Shown here: positions 42,617-51,704 of the stretch, in pieces | How positions within the stretch are numbered: position 1 is the stretch's first letter | How the letters are laid out: each line of letters starts with the position of its first letter | Origin: Pseudomonas paraglycinae | Lineage (GTDB): Bacteria; Pseudomonadota; Gammaproteobacteria; Pseudomonadales; Pseudomonadaceae | Length of the DNA stretch: 64,000 bases | Assembly: GCF_021601625.1 (NCBI RefSeq) | Contig: NZ_BQHR01000005.1 | Coordinates: forward strand, 62,001-126,000 | Reading direction: 5' to 3' | Program-made: the position numbers and the translations under genes | Notes under the pieces: generated by a model | Told to the model about the DNA's origin: nothing | Database searches by the model: none | The model's input: only the letters and a program-made list of their open reading frames with translations

Positions 42617-43321
42617 GTGATTACTACATCAACCGTCGTCAACTCAGTGGTGGAAAAACTCCGGGCCGCGCTGGCCCGTGGCCAGTGGCGCTCCGGCGAG
42701 ATGCTACCGGGGCAGCGCGAGCTGGCCGAGCAACTGGGCATCAGCCGCCCGAGCCTGCGTGAAGCGGTGATCGTGCTGGAAACCCTCGGTCTGGTGCGCT
42801 CGATGCCGGGCAAAGGCGTGGTGGTGCTCGACGCGCAGGCCAGTGACACTCAAAGCCACGACAGCGCAGTGGCCGGCGCAAGCCTCGAAGACGTGCTGCA
42901 ACTGCGCTACACCCTCGAACCGTTCATTGTCGGTCTGGTAGCGCAGTCGATCAGCAGCAAGGAAGTCGGGCAGTTGCGCCTGACCCTGATGGACATGCGC
43001 GAAGCCCTCGAAGCGGGTGACAGCGAGGCCGGGGTCAGCGCCTACATCGCGTTCCACGAGGAGCTGTTCACCCTGACCTCGAACCCGATTTTCCAGAGCG
43101 TGGTGCAACAGACCAGCAACGCCCTCAAGCAAAGCGCCGAAGTGCTGCGCAATTCGCCGGAGCACCTGGCCGAACGCCTTGAGGAAAACGAAGCCGTGGT
43201 GCGCGCGATCCGCAGCAAGAACAGCGCCCAGGCCAGCGCCGAAATGCGCCGGCACATTTTGCGTGAAGGCCAGCGGATGGGTATCGAGCTGAATATTCCG
43301 GATGACAACCTGAGTCACTGA
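42617..43321 (+). CDS. GntR-family regulator, FadR/FCD subfamily (first)
   Basis: The 234-residue protein begins at GTG with GGAG seven bases before it. The winged helix ('SGEMLPGQRELAEQLGISRP', 'SLREAVIVLETLGLV') is followed by an FCD ligand domain containing 'LRYTLEPFIVGLVAQ' and 'AYIAFHEELFTLTSN' with the metal-binding His/Asp pattern. FCD regulators usually sense small carboxylates. It sits 49 bases after the transporter and probably binds the GGTNAGACC sites, since FadR, PdhR and LldR share that core. Confidence 0.88.
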   Translation: MITTSTVVNSVVEKLRAALARGQWRSGEMLPGQRELAEQLGISRPSLREAVIVLETLGLVRSMPGKGVVVLDAQASDTQSHDSAVAGASLEDVLQLRYTLEPFIVGLVAQSISSKEVGQLRLTLMDMREALEAGDSEAGVSAYIAFHEELFTLTSNPIFQSVVQQTSNALKQSAEVLRNSPEHLAERLEENEAVVRAIRSKNSAQASAEMRRHILREGQRMGIELNIPDDNLSH

Positions 43322-43345
43322 AACGCCTCACACTGGAGACCGGCC

Positions 43346-44041
43346 ATGAACAGCCTTGCCACGCCATCGCACCCTCGCTCGACCTCGGCGGCCCTGCCCT
43401 TCTCCCGCCTGCACGCGCCGGTGGACGACCTGTATCCGCGCCTGTTCGACGCGATTCTCGAACAGCGTATCGATGCCGCCAGCCGTTTCACCGAAGAAAG
43501 TCTCAAGCAGATGTTCGGCGTCAGCCGCGCCGATGTGCGTCGGGTGCTGACTCAACTGTCCCACGAACAGATCATCGTACTGCGGGCCAACCATCGACCA
43601 CGAGTGGCTGCGCCGGATGCCGAGCAGACACGTCAGGCCCTGCACGCCCGGCGTCTGGCCGAGAACACGCTGGTGCGATTGGCTTGTCAGCATGCGCAGG
43701 CTGAAGATCTGAAGCGCCTGCGAGCGTTGATCGAACGGGAGCGTCAGGCTGTGGATAAAGATCGGCGCGGGGCGGCGATTCGCTTGTCCGGGGAGTTTCA
43801 TTTGCAGGTAGCGAAAATGGCGCGGAATGCACCGTTGGCGCATTTTCTCGGCACGTTGGTGCCGCTGACCTCACTGGCGATTGCGCGATGCACAGAAACC
43901 ACGCACAGCTGTTGCGGCTGGCAGGATCACGCCCGGATCGTCGAGGCGATCGAGCGTGATGACGCTGCCGAGGCGGTGTCGCTGATGAACCGTCATCTGG
44001 ATCACATGGAGCAGACGATTCTCAGCGGCTCCACTCACTGA
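43346..44041 (+). CDS. GntR-family regulator, FCD subfamily (second)
   Basis: The 231-residue protein has a winged helix ('ASRFTEESLKQMFGVSRADV', 'RRVLTQLSHEQIIVLRANHR') and an FCD domain with 'EFHLQVAKMARNAPLAHFLG' and 'DHARIVEAIERDDAAEAVSL'. It is only distantly like the first regulator. Two FCD regulators in a row is uncommon; one may control the transporter and the other a remote catabolic gene. It ends 13 bases before the convergent yjiA. Confidence 0.85.
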   Translation: MNSLATPSHPRSTSAALPFSRLHAPVDDLYPRLFDAILEQRIDAASRFTEESLKQMFGVSRADVRRVLTQLSHEQIIVLRANHRPRVAAPDAEQTRQALHARRLAENTLVRLACQHAQAEDLKRLRALIERERQAVDKDRRGAAIRLSGEFHLQVAKMARNAPLAHFLGTLVPLTSLAIARCTETTHSCCGWQDHARIVEAIERDDAAEAVSLMNRHLDHMEQTILSGSTH

Positions 44042-44054
44042 AAGCGCGGCGGAC

Positions 44055-45026
44055 TCAGTTCGCCGCCACCCTGGCAAAACCCGCCCGGATTTTCTCTTCC
44101 GGCAAATCGTCGGCGATAAACACGATCACGCTTTCCCGCGCCTCGCCCTCGGCCCACTCGGTATCCCAGTCGAAGCCGTAGAGTTTCAGCACGCCCTGGA
44201 ACACCAGCCGCCGATCTTCACCCGCAATGTTCAACACACCTTTGTAGCGCAACAATTGCTTGCCGTGCTCTTCCAACAGTTCATTCATGAATTCGCTGAG
44301 CTGATCGATATCCAGCGGCTGATCGGTACGCAGCACCAGACTGGAAATCCGGTCGATGGATGGCGCCTTGCTCACCGGCCGCAGACTCACCCCGCCGCCG
44401 AGATCGGCATTCAGGTTGAAACCGCGCACATCGAGCAATTCGGCCAGATCGATGTTGCCGTGCTCGACCACGCGGATCGGTGCACGGCGGTTGATGCGAG
44501 TCAGGCGTTCGCTAAGCGCGGTGAACGCAGCCTCGTCCACCAGATCGGTCTTGCTCACCAGCAAGCGGTCGGCAAAACCGATCTGCGCCTGGGCGATGGT
44601 CTGGGTCAGGTGCAGTTCGGCGTGAGCGGCGTCGACGAGGGTGATGATGCCGTCGAGCAGATAACGTTCGCGCAGTTCTTCGTCGATGAAAAAAGTCTGC
44701 GCCACCGGAGCCGGGTCGGCCAGGCCGGTGCATTCGATGACCAGCCGATCGAAGGCGATTTCGCCGCTGTCCAGTCGTTCAAGCAGCAGGTACAAGGCCT
44801 TGGTCAAATCGGTGTGGATGGTGCAGCAGACGCAGCCGTTGGCCAGGGTCATGACTTGCACCGGCTCGTCGCCCAGCAATTGGGTGTCGATGCCGGCGTC
44901 GCTGAATTCGTTTTCGATCACGGCGATTTTCAGGCCGTGCTCGGCTTTCAACAGATGGCGCAGCAAGGTGGTCTTGCCGGCGCCGAGGAAACCGCTGAGC
45001 ACCGTGACCGGGATGGGAGAAGACAA
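44055..45026 (-). CDS. yjiA: CobW/COG0523 GTPase YjiA
   Basis: The 323-residue metal-binding GTPase shows Walker A 'GFLGAGKTTLL', the metal motif 'GCVCC' and 'SKTDLVDE' for guanine selection. The start is TTG at 45026 with AGGAG upstream; no ATG gives a complete N-terminus. In E. coli YjiA binds transition metals and lies beside yjiX and the pyruvate carrier gene btsT, the same set as here. The C-terminal CobW domain holds 'YKGVLNIAGEDRRLVFQGV'. Confidence 0.92.
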   Translation of the reverse strand: MSSPIPVTVLSGFLGAGKTTLLRHLLKAEHGLKIAVIENEFSDAGIDTQLLGDEPVQVMTLANGCVCCTIHTDLTKALYLLLERLDSGEIAFDRLVIECTGLADPAPVAQTFFIDEELRERYLLDGIITLVDAAHAELHLTQTIAQAQIGFADRLLVSKTDLVDEAAFTALSERLTRINRRAPIRVVEHGNIDLAELLDVRGFNLNADLGGGVSLRPVSKAPSIDRISSLVLRTDQPLDIDQLSEFMNELLEEHGKQLLRYKGVLNIAGEDRRLVFQGVLKLYGFDWDTEWAEGEARESVIVFIADDLPEEKIRAGFARVAAN

Positions 45027-45057
45027 ACTCGATCTCCTTCAATTGCACAAATAAAAA

Positions 45058-45085
45058 TGGGAGCAGGCCGAAAGACCTGCTCCCA
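45058..45085. repeat. REP-like hairpin between yjiX and yjiA
   Basis: Perfect 10-bp stem TGGGAGCAGG / CCTGCTCCCA with an 8-base loop. It resembles the Pseudomonas REP family ending in GTGGGAGC and may also terminate or stabilise the upstream cstA-yjiX transcript. Confidence 0.7.
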
Positions 45086-45114
45086 CCTATCTCTGCTGAA
45101 CCACGATCAGCGGC

Positions 45115-45312
45115 TCAGCAGCACTTCGGCCCACCCTTGCCACCGTAACGGGCTTCCTGACGTTCGCGAAAGAACATCTCGTAGCTCATCACCGGTTTGT
45201 CCGGGTGTTTGGTCTGCATATGCTCGACGTAGGTGTCGTAGTCGGGCATGCCGACCATCAGGCGCGCGGCCTGACCGAGGTATTTACCGAGGCGACTCAG
45301 GTCATTGAACAT
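45115..45312 (-). CDS. yjiX: YbdD/YjiX family small protein
   Basis: The 65-residue protein '[20 protein letters not shown]' ends in 'GGKGGPKCC'. '[12 protein letters not shown]' and '[20 protein letters not shown]' are the YbdD/YjiX signature. It always accompanies CstA/BtsT carriers and may be an accessory subunit. It follows cstA by 15 bases. Confidence 0.93.
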   Translation of the reverse strand: MFNDLSRLGKYLGQAARLMVGMPDYDTYVEHMQTKHPDKPVMSYEMFFRERQEARYGGKGGPKCC

Positions 45313-45327
45313 GCTGCAATCCTCTGG

Positions 45328-47394
45328 TTACGCGTCCGGCAGGGCCTGGAATGGCGATTCTTTATCCGTACGCTCTTTTTTGCCCCAGGCAGCGATGCCG
45401 ACCTTGAGCGCATAGAACAGGATGCTGAATACCACGAACAGGAACAGCGCGGTCAATGTAGCGTTGGTGTAGGCGTTGAAGATCACGTGCTGCATCTGCT
45501 CGACGCTTTTCGCCGGCGCCAGCACCTGACCATTGGCCAGTGCATCGCTGTACTTCTTGGCCAGCGACAGGAAGCCGATCGCCGGGTTGGCGTCGAACAG
45601 CTTGATGAAGCCAGCGGTCGTGGTGCAGATCAGCAGCCAGGTGGCCGGCAGCAGGGTGACCCAGATGTAGCGCTGGCGCTTCATCTTGATCAGGACCACG
45701 GTGCCGAGCATCAGCGCGATACCGGCAAGCATCTGGTTGGAGATGCCGAACAGCGGCCACAAGGTGTTGATACCGCCCAGTGGATCGACCACGCCCTGAT
45801 ATAGCAACCAGCCCCACATCGCGACACAACCGGCGGTGGCGATCAGGTTGGCGGACCAGGATTCGGTGCGTTTCAGCGCCGGTACGAAGGAGCCGAGCAG
45901 GTCCTGCAGCATGAAGCGACCGGCACGGGTGCCGGCATCGACTGCGGTCAGGATGAACAGCGCTTCGAACAGGATCGCGAAGTGGTACCAGAACGCCATG
46001 GTGTTTTCACCCGGCAGCACACTGTGCAGGATCTGCGCGATACCGACCGCCAGGGTCGGCGCACCACCGGCACGGGCCAGGATGGTGGTTTCACCGATGT
46101 CATGCGCCACGGCTTGCAGGGCTTCCGGGGTAATTGCAAAGCCCCAGTTGCTGACCGCAGTTGCCACGGACACCACATCACCGCCGACCACGGCGGCCGG
46201 GCTGTTCATGGCGAAGTACACGCCTGGCTCGATCACCGAGGCAGCGACCATGGCCATAATGGCCACGAACGATTCCATCAGCATCCCGCCGTAACCGATG
46301 TAACGGGCGTTGGTTTCGTTATCCAGCAGTTTCGGCGTGGTCCCGGAAGAGATCAGCGCGTGGAAACCCGATACCGCACCGCAAGCAATGGTGATGAACA
46401 GGAACGGGAACAGACCGCCCTTCCACACCGGACCAGTGCCGTCGACGAACTGGGTCAGGGCCGGCATTTTCAGCTCGGGCATGGTCACCAGGATGCCGAT
46501 CGCCAGGGCGACGATGGTACCGATCTTGAGGAACGTGGAGAGATAGTCACGCGGCGCCAGAATCAGCCAAACCGGCAGCGAAGCGGCGACGAAACCGTAG
46601 CCGACCAGCATCCAGGTAATCTGCACGCCAGTGAAGGTGAAGGCCTTGGCCCAGACCGGATCGGCGGCAATCTGCCCACCCAGCCAGATCGAACCGAGCA
46701 GCAGCAACACGCCGACTACCGAGATCTCGCCGATGCGGCCCGGACGGATGTAGCGCATGTAGATGCCCATGAACATCGCGATCGGGATGGTCGCCATCAC
46801 GGTGAAGATGCCCCAAGGGCTTTCAGCCAGGGCTTTCACCACGATCAGCGCCAGCACCGCGAGGATGATGATCATGATCAGGAAGCAGCCGAACAGCGCG
46901 ATGGTGCCGGGGATACGGCCCATTTCTTCACGCACCATGTCGCCCAGCGAACGGCCGTTGCGACGGGTCGACATGAACAGAACCATGAAGTCCTGCACCG
47001 CGCCCGCCAGCACCACGCCGGCGATCAGCCACAGCGTACCGGGCAGGTAGCCCATCTGCGCCGCCAGTACCGGGCCGACCAGCGGCCCCGCGCCAGCGAT
47101 GGCCGCGAAGTGGTGACCGAAGAGAATGTGTTTGTTGGTTGGAACGTAGTCCAGACCGTCGTTGTTGAGTACGGCGGGGGTGGCCCGACGCGGATCGAGT
47201 TGCATCACATTGTTAGCGATGAACAGACTGTAGTAACGGTACGCAACCAGATAGATGGCCACGGCGGCGACCACAATCCACAAGGCGTTGATCGCCTCGC
47301 CTCGGCGCAATGCCACTACGCCCAGGGCGCACGCTCCTACGATTGCCAGCAGCAGCCAGGGTAAGTGGCGTAGCAGGCTATTATTATTTTTCAT
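45328..47394 (-). CDS. cstA: CstA/BtsT-family carbon starvation carrier (pyruvate uptake likely)
   Basis: The 688-residue inner-membrane protein has about 16-18 hydrophobic segments. 'GHHFAAIAGAGPLVGPVLAA' and 'HALISSGTTPKLLDNE' are CstA signatures. In E. coli, CstA and BtsT import pyruvate when carbon is scarce; association with yjiX and yjiA favours the BtsT type. The start at 'MKNNNSLLRHLPWLLL' was preferred over an open extension to 47493 because it places a basic N-terminus before TM1. Confidence 0.92.
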   Translation of the reverse strand: MKNNNSLLRHLPWLLLAIVGACALGVVALRRGEAINALWIVVAAVAIYLVAYRYYSLFIANNVMQLDPRRATPAVLNNDGLDYVPTNKHILFGHHFAAIAGAGPLVGPVLAAQMGYLPGTLWLIAGVVLAGAVQDFMVLFMSTRRNGRSLGDMVREEMGRIPGTIALFGCFLIMIIILAVLALIVVKALAESPWGIFTVMATIPIAMFMGIYMRYIRPGRIGEISVVGVLLLLGSIWLGGQIAADPVWAKAFTFTGVQITWMLVGYGFVAASLPVWLILAPRDYLSTFLKIGTIVALAIGILVTMPELKMPALTQFVDGTGPVWKGGLFPFLFITIACGAVSGFHALISSGTTPKLLDNETNARYIGYGGMLMESFVAIMAMVAASVIEPGVYFAMNSPAAVVGGDVVSVATAVSNWGFAITPEALQAVAHDIGETTILARAGGAPTLAVGIAQILHSVLPGENTMAFWYHFAILFEALFILTAVDAGTRAGRFMLQDLLGSFVPALKRTESWSANLIATAGCVAMWGWLLYQGVVDPLGGINTLWPLFGISNQMLAGIALMLGTVVLIKMKRQRYIWVTLLPATWLLICTTTAGFIKLFDANPAIGFLSLAKKYSDALANGQVLAPAKSVEQMQHVIFNAYTNATLTALFLFVVFSILFYALKVGIAAWGKKERTDKESPFQALPDA

Positions 47395-47521
47395 TTTATT
47401 ATTCCAGCCAGGGTGGACAAGAAAGACAGCCACCCCGAGTTTAGCGCTGTTGGCGGCAAAGGCCATACCCCGACATTGGTCTAGACAGTCCATTCGTTGG
47501 CATCACCCCGCCGGTCGGGTC

Positions 47522-47527
47522 TATAGT
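47522..47527 (+). promoter_or_regulatory. Possible -10 box of mapZ
   Basis: TATAGT 26 bases before the mapZ ATG. A TTGGCA lies 19 bases upstream, a long spacer. Weak evidence. Confidence 0.35.
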
Positions 47528-47553
47528 CAGCTGACCTTCCTGAGGATTGCGCC

Positions 47554-47922
47554 ATGAGCGAGCACCCGTCCGAGCGTCGCCGCTTCAAACGTATCGCGTT
47601 CGATGCCCGAACCGAATTGAGCCAGGGCGAGTACATCTGGCCGGTGAAGCTGATCGATCTGTCGCTCAAGGGGCTTTTGATCGAGCGGCCCGAGCCCTGG
47701 CTGGGCAATTCCGAGCAGGATTTTTTCGTCGATATTCATTTAAGCGAGGACGTACACATCGAGATGGATGTGCAACTGGCTCATGAAGATCACGGCCAGC
47801 TCGGTTTCGTGTGCCGGCATATCAGCCTGGAGTCGATTCAGCGCCTGCGTCGCCTGATCGAACTCAATCTGGCCGACGAAACCGAGCTGGAACGCGAGTT
47901 CGCGGCGCTGATTGACGTCTGA
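47554..47922 (+). CDS. mapZ: MapZ, c-di-GMP-binding PilZ adaptor
   Basis: The 122-residue single-domain PilZ protein has both ligand motifs: 'RRRFKR' (8-13) and 'DLSLKG' (31-36, DxSxxG). The sequence 'EYIWPVKLIDLSLKG' and the tail 'RLRRLIELNLADETELEREF' match PA4608/MapZ of P. aeruginosa, which, bound to c-di-GMP, inhibits the chemotaxis methyltransferase CheR1. It is tail to tail with radA with no spare base. Expected input includes MorA, encoded 8 kb away. Confidence 0.88.
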   Translation: MSEHPSERRRFKRIAFDARTELSQGEYIWPVKLIDLSLKGLLIERPEPWLGNSEQDFFVDIHLSEDVHIEMDVQLAHEDHGQLGFVCRHISLESIQRLRRLIELNLADETELEREFAALIDV

Positions 47923-49290
47923 TCACTCGAACAACGAGTCCAGCGCCTGCTCCAGTCGTGTCACCGCAATGATCTGCAACCCTGGCGGAGCTTCTTTCGG
48001 CGCATTGCCCTTGGGCACGATCGCGCGCTTGAAGCCGTGCTTGGCGGCTTCCTTCAATCGCTCCTGACCGCTCGGCACCGGGCGCACTTCGCCGGACAGG
48101 CCGACTTCGCCGAACACCAACAAGTCATGGGGCAACGGCCGGTTACGCAGGCTCGACATGACGGCCGCCATCAACGCCAGGTCGGACGCAGTTTCCAGCA
48201 CCTTCACCCCGCCGACCACGTTGAGGAACACGTCCTGATCGTGGGTCGGAATGCCGCCGTGACGGTGCAGCACCGCCAGCAACATCGCCAGACGATTCTG
48301 ATCCAGACCCAGCGTGACCCGACGCGGGTTGGCCAGATGACTGTCATCCACCAGCGCCTGGACTTCAACCAGCATCGGCCGGGTGCCTTCCCACGTTGCC
48401 ATCACCACACTGCCCGGGACTTCTTCCTGAGCGCGGGTGAGAAAAATCGCCGAAGGGTTGGAGACTTCTTTCAGGCCCTTGTCGGTCATGCCGAACACGC
48501 CGAGTTCGTTGACCGCGCCGAAACGGTTCTTCACCGCCCGCAGCAGGCGCAATCGCCCGTCGGACTCGCCCTCGAAATACAGCACGGTATCGACCATGTG
48601 CTCCAGCACGCGAGGCCCTGCCAGCGCACCTTCCTTGGTCACGTGGCCGACCAGAAAAATCGCCGTACCGCTTTGCTTGGCGTAACGCACCAGCAACGCC
48701 GCACTCTCGCGCACCTGGGACACGCCACCCGGTGCCGACTGCAGTTGCTCGGTGAAGATCGTCTGGATCGAGTCGATCACCATCACCTTGGGTTTTTCCT
48801 GACGGGCGGTGGCGATGATGGTTTCGATGCAGGTTTCGGTCATGACCCGCAGTTGATCCTGCGGCAGGCCCAGGCGGCGTGCGCGCATGGCGACCTGTTG
48901 CTGGGACTCTTCGCCGGTGACGTACAGCGCCGGCATGCTCTTGGCGAGGTTGCACAGGGTCTGCAAGAGGATCGTCGATTTGCCGATGCCGGGATCGCCG
49001 CCGATCAGCACCACCGAGCCGTCCACCAGACCACCGCCGAGCACTCGGTCGAGCTCGCCGGAGGCTGTGGAAAAACGCGGAATCTCTTCGATGCTGACTT
49101 CGGCCAGGGTCTTGATCTGGGCCTGCTGTCCGGCCCAGCCGGTGCGCCCGCTCGGGGCGGCGGCACCGCCGCTCTCGACCATGGTTTCGGTCAGGGTGTT
49201 CCAGGCGCCGCATTCGCCGCACTGCCCGGCCCACTTGGGAAAGGTTGCGCCGCACTCGGTGCAGCCGTACATGCGCTTGGCCTTGGCCAT
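47923..49290 (-). CDS. radA: DNA repair protein RadA
   Basis: The 455-residue branch-migration ATPase has an N-terminal zinc finger 'CTEC...CGEC', Walker A 'GGDPGIGKST', the RadA-specific 'KNRFGAVNELG', and a C-terminal Lon-like domain ('LVFGEVGLSGEVRPVPSG'). The start 'MAKAKRMYGCTECGA' is standard. RadA extends D-loops in RecA recombination and helps process stalled forks. Confidence 0.95.
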   Translation of the reverse strand: MAKAKRMYGCTECGATFPKWAGQCGECGAWNTLTETMVESGGAAAPSGRTGWAGQQAQIKTLAEVSIEEIPRFSTASGELDRVLGGGLVDGSVVLIGGDPGIGKSTILLQTLCNLAKSMPALYVTGEESQQQVAMRARRLGLPQDQLRVMTETCIETIIATARQEKPKVMVIDSIQTIFTEQLQSAPGGVSQVRESAALLVRYAKQSGTAIFLVGHVTKEGALAGPRVLEHMVDTVLYFEGESDGRLRLLRAVKNRFGAVNELGVFGMTDKGLKEVSNPSAIFLTRAQEEVPGSVVMATWEGTRPMLVEVQALVDDSHLANPRRVTLGLDQNRLAMLLAVLHRHGGIPTHDQDVFLNVVGGVKVLETASDLALMAAVMSSLRNRPLPHDLLVFGEVGLSGEVRPVPSGQERLKEAAKHGFKRAIVPKGNAPKEAPPGLQIIAVTRLEQALDSLFE

Positions 49291-49433
49291 CTGAACCCCC
49301 GGCAAAAACCGCGATGATAACGCAGCCATCGTCGATCAGCGCGGCGCGTCGGGACGGATTTCTCCGCTGGCCAGACGCACGGCGCTGCTGCCGGTCAGTC
49401 CCCGGCAATTGCCGGGGCTTGAAAGGGTCGCTG

Positions 49434-50972
49434 TCAGTCGACCAGTTTGGCGGCCAGGGCCTTGACCTGATCCAGGTCACCCTTGGCCACTTTGGTCACA
49501 CCGGCGCCGTATTCCGGATCCGCCTTATAAAGGAAGGACAGCATGATGTGCTTGCTCTCGTCATCGGCGCCCGCCAGCGAACCGCCAAAGCTTTCGATCA
49601 GATCCTGGCGTTCCTTCTTGCTGAACGAGCGATACAGATCACCGGCCTGTTTGAAGTTCTGTTCGCGCTGGATCTTCGCCTGTTGCGTGCTGCCCTGCAG
49701 CGCGGTCTGGCTGTATCGCGCAGCCGGGGTCTCTTCACGCGGCTGCAGACGGCTTGGCTCATAGTTGATGCCCGAGGTGCTCGCACCGGCATTCATCGCG
49801 CCATCCTGATTGCCATTGTTGACGGCGGTTTTGGCGGCATTGATCGGCAATTGCAGGGCGTTGGCGCCAAGGCGATACATCTGGGTGTCGGCATAGGCAA
49901 ATATCCGGCCCTGCAGCAGACGGTCTTCCGAGGGCTCGATGCCCGGAACAACATTTGAGGGAGCCATGGCCACTTGTTCGGTTTCCTGGAAAACATTCGC
50001 AGGATTGCGGTTCAAGACCATTTGTCCAACTTTTCGCTCCGGAACACCTGGCCAGATCTTGGTTGCATCAAGTGGATCGAAATCAAACTTCGACAAGTCT
50101 TGCGGATTCAAGACTTGGATGTACAAGTCCCACTTGGGAAAATTGCCTTTGTTAATATTTGTTACTAAATCGTGAGTCATGTGACTGTAATCCCGGCCCT
50201 GAACTTGCACAACTTGTTGCGGATCGAGATTCTTGATGCCTTGCAAACTTTTCCAGTGAAACTTCACGTAATGGACTTCGCCTTTGGCATTGACCAACTT
50301 GTAGGCGTGCACACTATTGCCATCCATCTCCCGATAACTGGCCGGGGTTCCCGAGTTGGAATACAGCTCAGTCAAAGTACGGGTGGCTTCCGGTACATGA
50401 GAGAAGAAGTCGAATCGGCGCGAGTCATCGTCAAGGTTGGTGCGAGGATCGGGCTTGAAGGCATGCACCATGTCCGGGAACTTGATCGCATCACGGATGA
50501 AAAACGTCGGGAAGTTATTGCCCACCAGATCCCAATTGCCGTCGGCGGTGTAGAACTTGGTCGCGAAACCTCGAGGGTCACGCAGGGTTTCCGGAGAGTG
50601 ATTGCCGTGAACCACCGCCGAGAAACGCACGAACACCGGCGTGACCTGGCCGGCGGTAAACACCTTGGCCTTGCTCAGATCGCTCAGATCGTTGGTCGCA
50701 GTGAACGTACCATGGGCACCAGTGCCTCGGGCATGCACAACGCGTTCGGGAATGCGCTCGCGGTCGAAGCGTTGCAGCTTCTGGATCAGTTGCACGTCCT
50801 GCAACAGTACCGGGCCGTTGGCGCCGGCGGTTTGCGAGTTCTGGTTGTCGCCGACCGCCGCACCGTTGTCACGGGTCAGCGGCGCGGCATTCACGGAAAG
50901 GGTCAACAGGCTGGCGGCCAATACACCAACGGTGCGACGGGGAGTAATCCCTGAGCCAAGTGTGGAATTCAT
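49434..50972 (-). CDS. katB: Exported clade catalase KatB
   Basis: The 512-residue heme catalase has a signal peptide ('MNSTLGSGITPRRTVGVLAA' to 'SVNAA'), so it is probably periplasmic like KatB of P. aeruginosa. Catalytic His is in 'ERVVHARGTGAHGTF'; Asn in 'VGNNFPTFFIRD'; the heme-ligand tyrosine is in 'IFAYADTQMYRLG'. Between about 49940 and 50345 codon use is clearly less typical (TTA, GTA, ATT, CTT, GGA) than in the flanks, hinting at mosaic origin. KatB-type genes are usually OxyR-dependent; I could not identify a convincing OxyR site. It is divergent from mscL. Confidence 0.93.
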   Translation of the reverse strand: MNSTLGSGITPRRTVGVLAASLLTLSVNAAPLTRDNGAAVGDNQNSQTAGANGPVLLQDVQLIQKLQRFDRERIPERVVHARGTGAHGTFTATNDLSDLSKAKVFTAGQVTPVFVRFSAVVHGNHSPETLRDPRGFATKFYTADGNWDLVGNNFPTFFIRDAIKFPDMVHAFKPDPRTNLDDDSRRFDFFSHVPEATRTLTELYSNSGTPASYREMDGNSVHAYKLVNAKGEVHYVKFHWKSLQGIKNLDPQQVVQVQGRDYSHMTHDLVTNINKGNFPKWDLYIQVLNPQDLSKFDFDPLDATKIWPGVPERKVGQMVLNRNPANVFQETEQVAMAPSNVVPGIEPSEDRLLQGRIFAYADTQMYRLGANALQLPINAAKTAVNNGNQDGAMNAGASTSGINYEPSRLQPREETPAARYSQTALQGSTQQAKIQREQNFKQAGDLYRSFSKKERQDLIESFGGSLAGADDESKHIMLSFLYKADPEYGAGVTKVAKGDLDQVKALAAKLVD

Positions 50973-51257
50973 TTCAGGTTCCTCTGTTTTTTTGAGGCGC
51001 ATCCAGGTGCGCCAGACAGAGGCTAGAAGCTCGATTCGCCAAACCTAAATAGAAAGATCACAACGCCGTGATTGAATATTTTTTCTTCGGAATCAGCGGC
51101 TTGAGGCGTATTCCGCGCGCGATTAGTGGCACTTTGCAAACTAATTGCGAAATGGTGTGTCGATAAAAACAGGCTTTGTAAGAAGGTGTTACGCGCAGGA
51201 CGCGTTATGCTGATTTACACTGCGTACACCAAACTCATCTGTAACAAGGAAATAACT

Positions 51258-51671
51258 ATGGGCGTGCTCAGCGAGTTCAAGGCCTTCGCGGTCAAAGGCA
51301 ATGTGGTCGACATGGCCGTCGGTATCATCATCGGCGCGGCCTTCGGCAAAATCGTTTCGTCGTTTGTCGGCGACGTGATCATGCCGCCCATCGGCCTTCT
51401 GATCGGCGGCGTGGACTTCAGTGACCTTGCCATCACGCTGAAAGCTGCCGAGGGCACTGCCCCTGCGGTGGTGCTGGCCTACGGCAAATTCATCCAGAGC
51501 GTTCTTGACTTCGTGATCGTCGCCTTCGCGATTTTCATGGGCGTCAAAGCCATCAACCGCCTCAAGCGCGAAGAAGCCGTGGCGCCTACCTTGCCGCCGG
51601 TACCGACCAAGGAAGAAGAACTGCTGGGCGAGATCCGCGATCTGCTCAAGGCCCAGAACAACCGGCCTTGA
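51258..51671 (+). CDS. mscL: Large-conductance mechanosensitive channel
   Basis: The 137-residue inner-membrane channel opens under osmotic downshock. '[20 protein letters not shown]' and '[20 protein letters not shown]' are the N-terminal helix and TM1; TM2 is '[20 protein letters not shown]'. The tail has the usual '[11 protein letters not shown]' helix. An AAGGAA site precedes the ATG at 51258; the 44-codon extension upstream was rejected. Confidence 0.96.
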   Translation: MGVLSEFKAFAVKGNVVDMAVGIIIGAAFGKIVSSFVGDVIMPPIGLLIGGVDFSDLAITLKAAEGTAPAVVLAYGKFIQSVLDFVIVAFAIFMGVKAINRLKREEAVAPTLPPVPTKEEELLGEIRDLLKAQNNRP

Positions 51672-51677
51672 AGATTG

Positions 51678-51704
51678 AAACGGCGCCTGAGGGCGCCGTT
51701 TTCT
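51678..51704. terminator. Bidirectional terminator between mscL and fpr
   Basis: Stem AAACGGCGCC / GGCGCCGTTT around TGAG. It lies between the convergent genes mscL and fpr. Confidence 0.85.

Noticed and set aside
50973-51257. OxyR site upstream of katB
   Set aside because: ATAG-like fragments occur, but not with the ATAG-N7-CTAT spacing needed.
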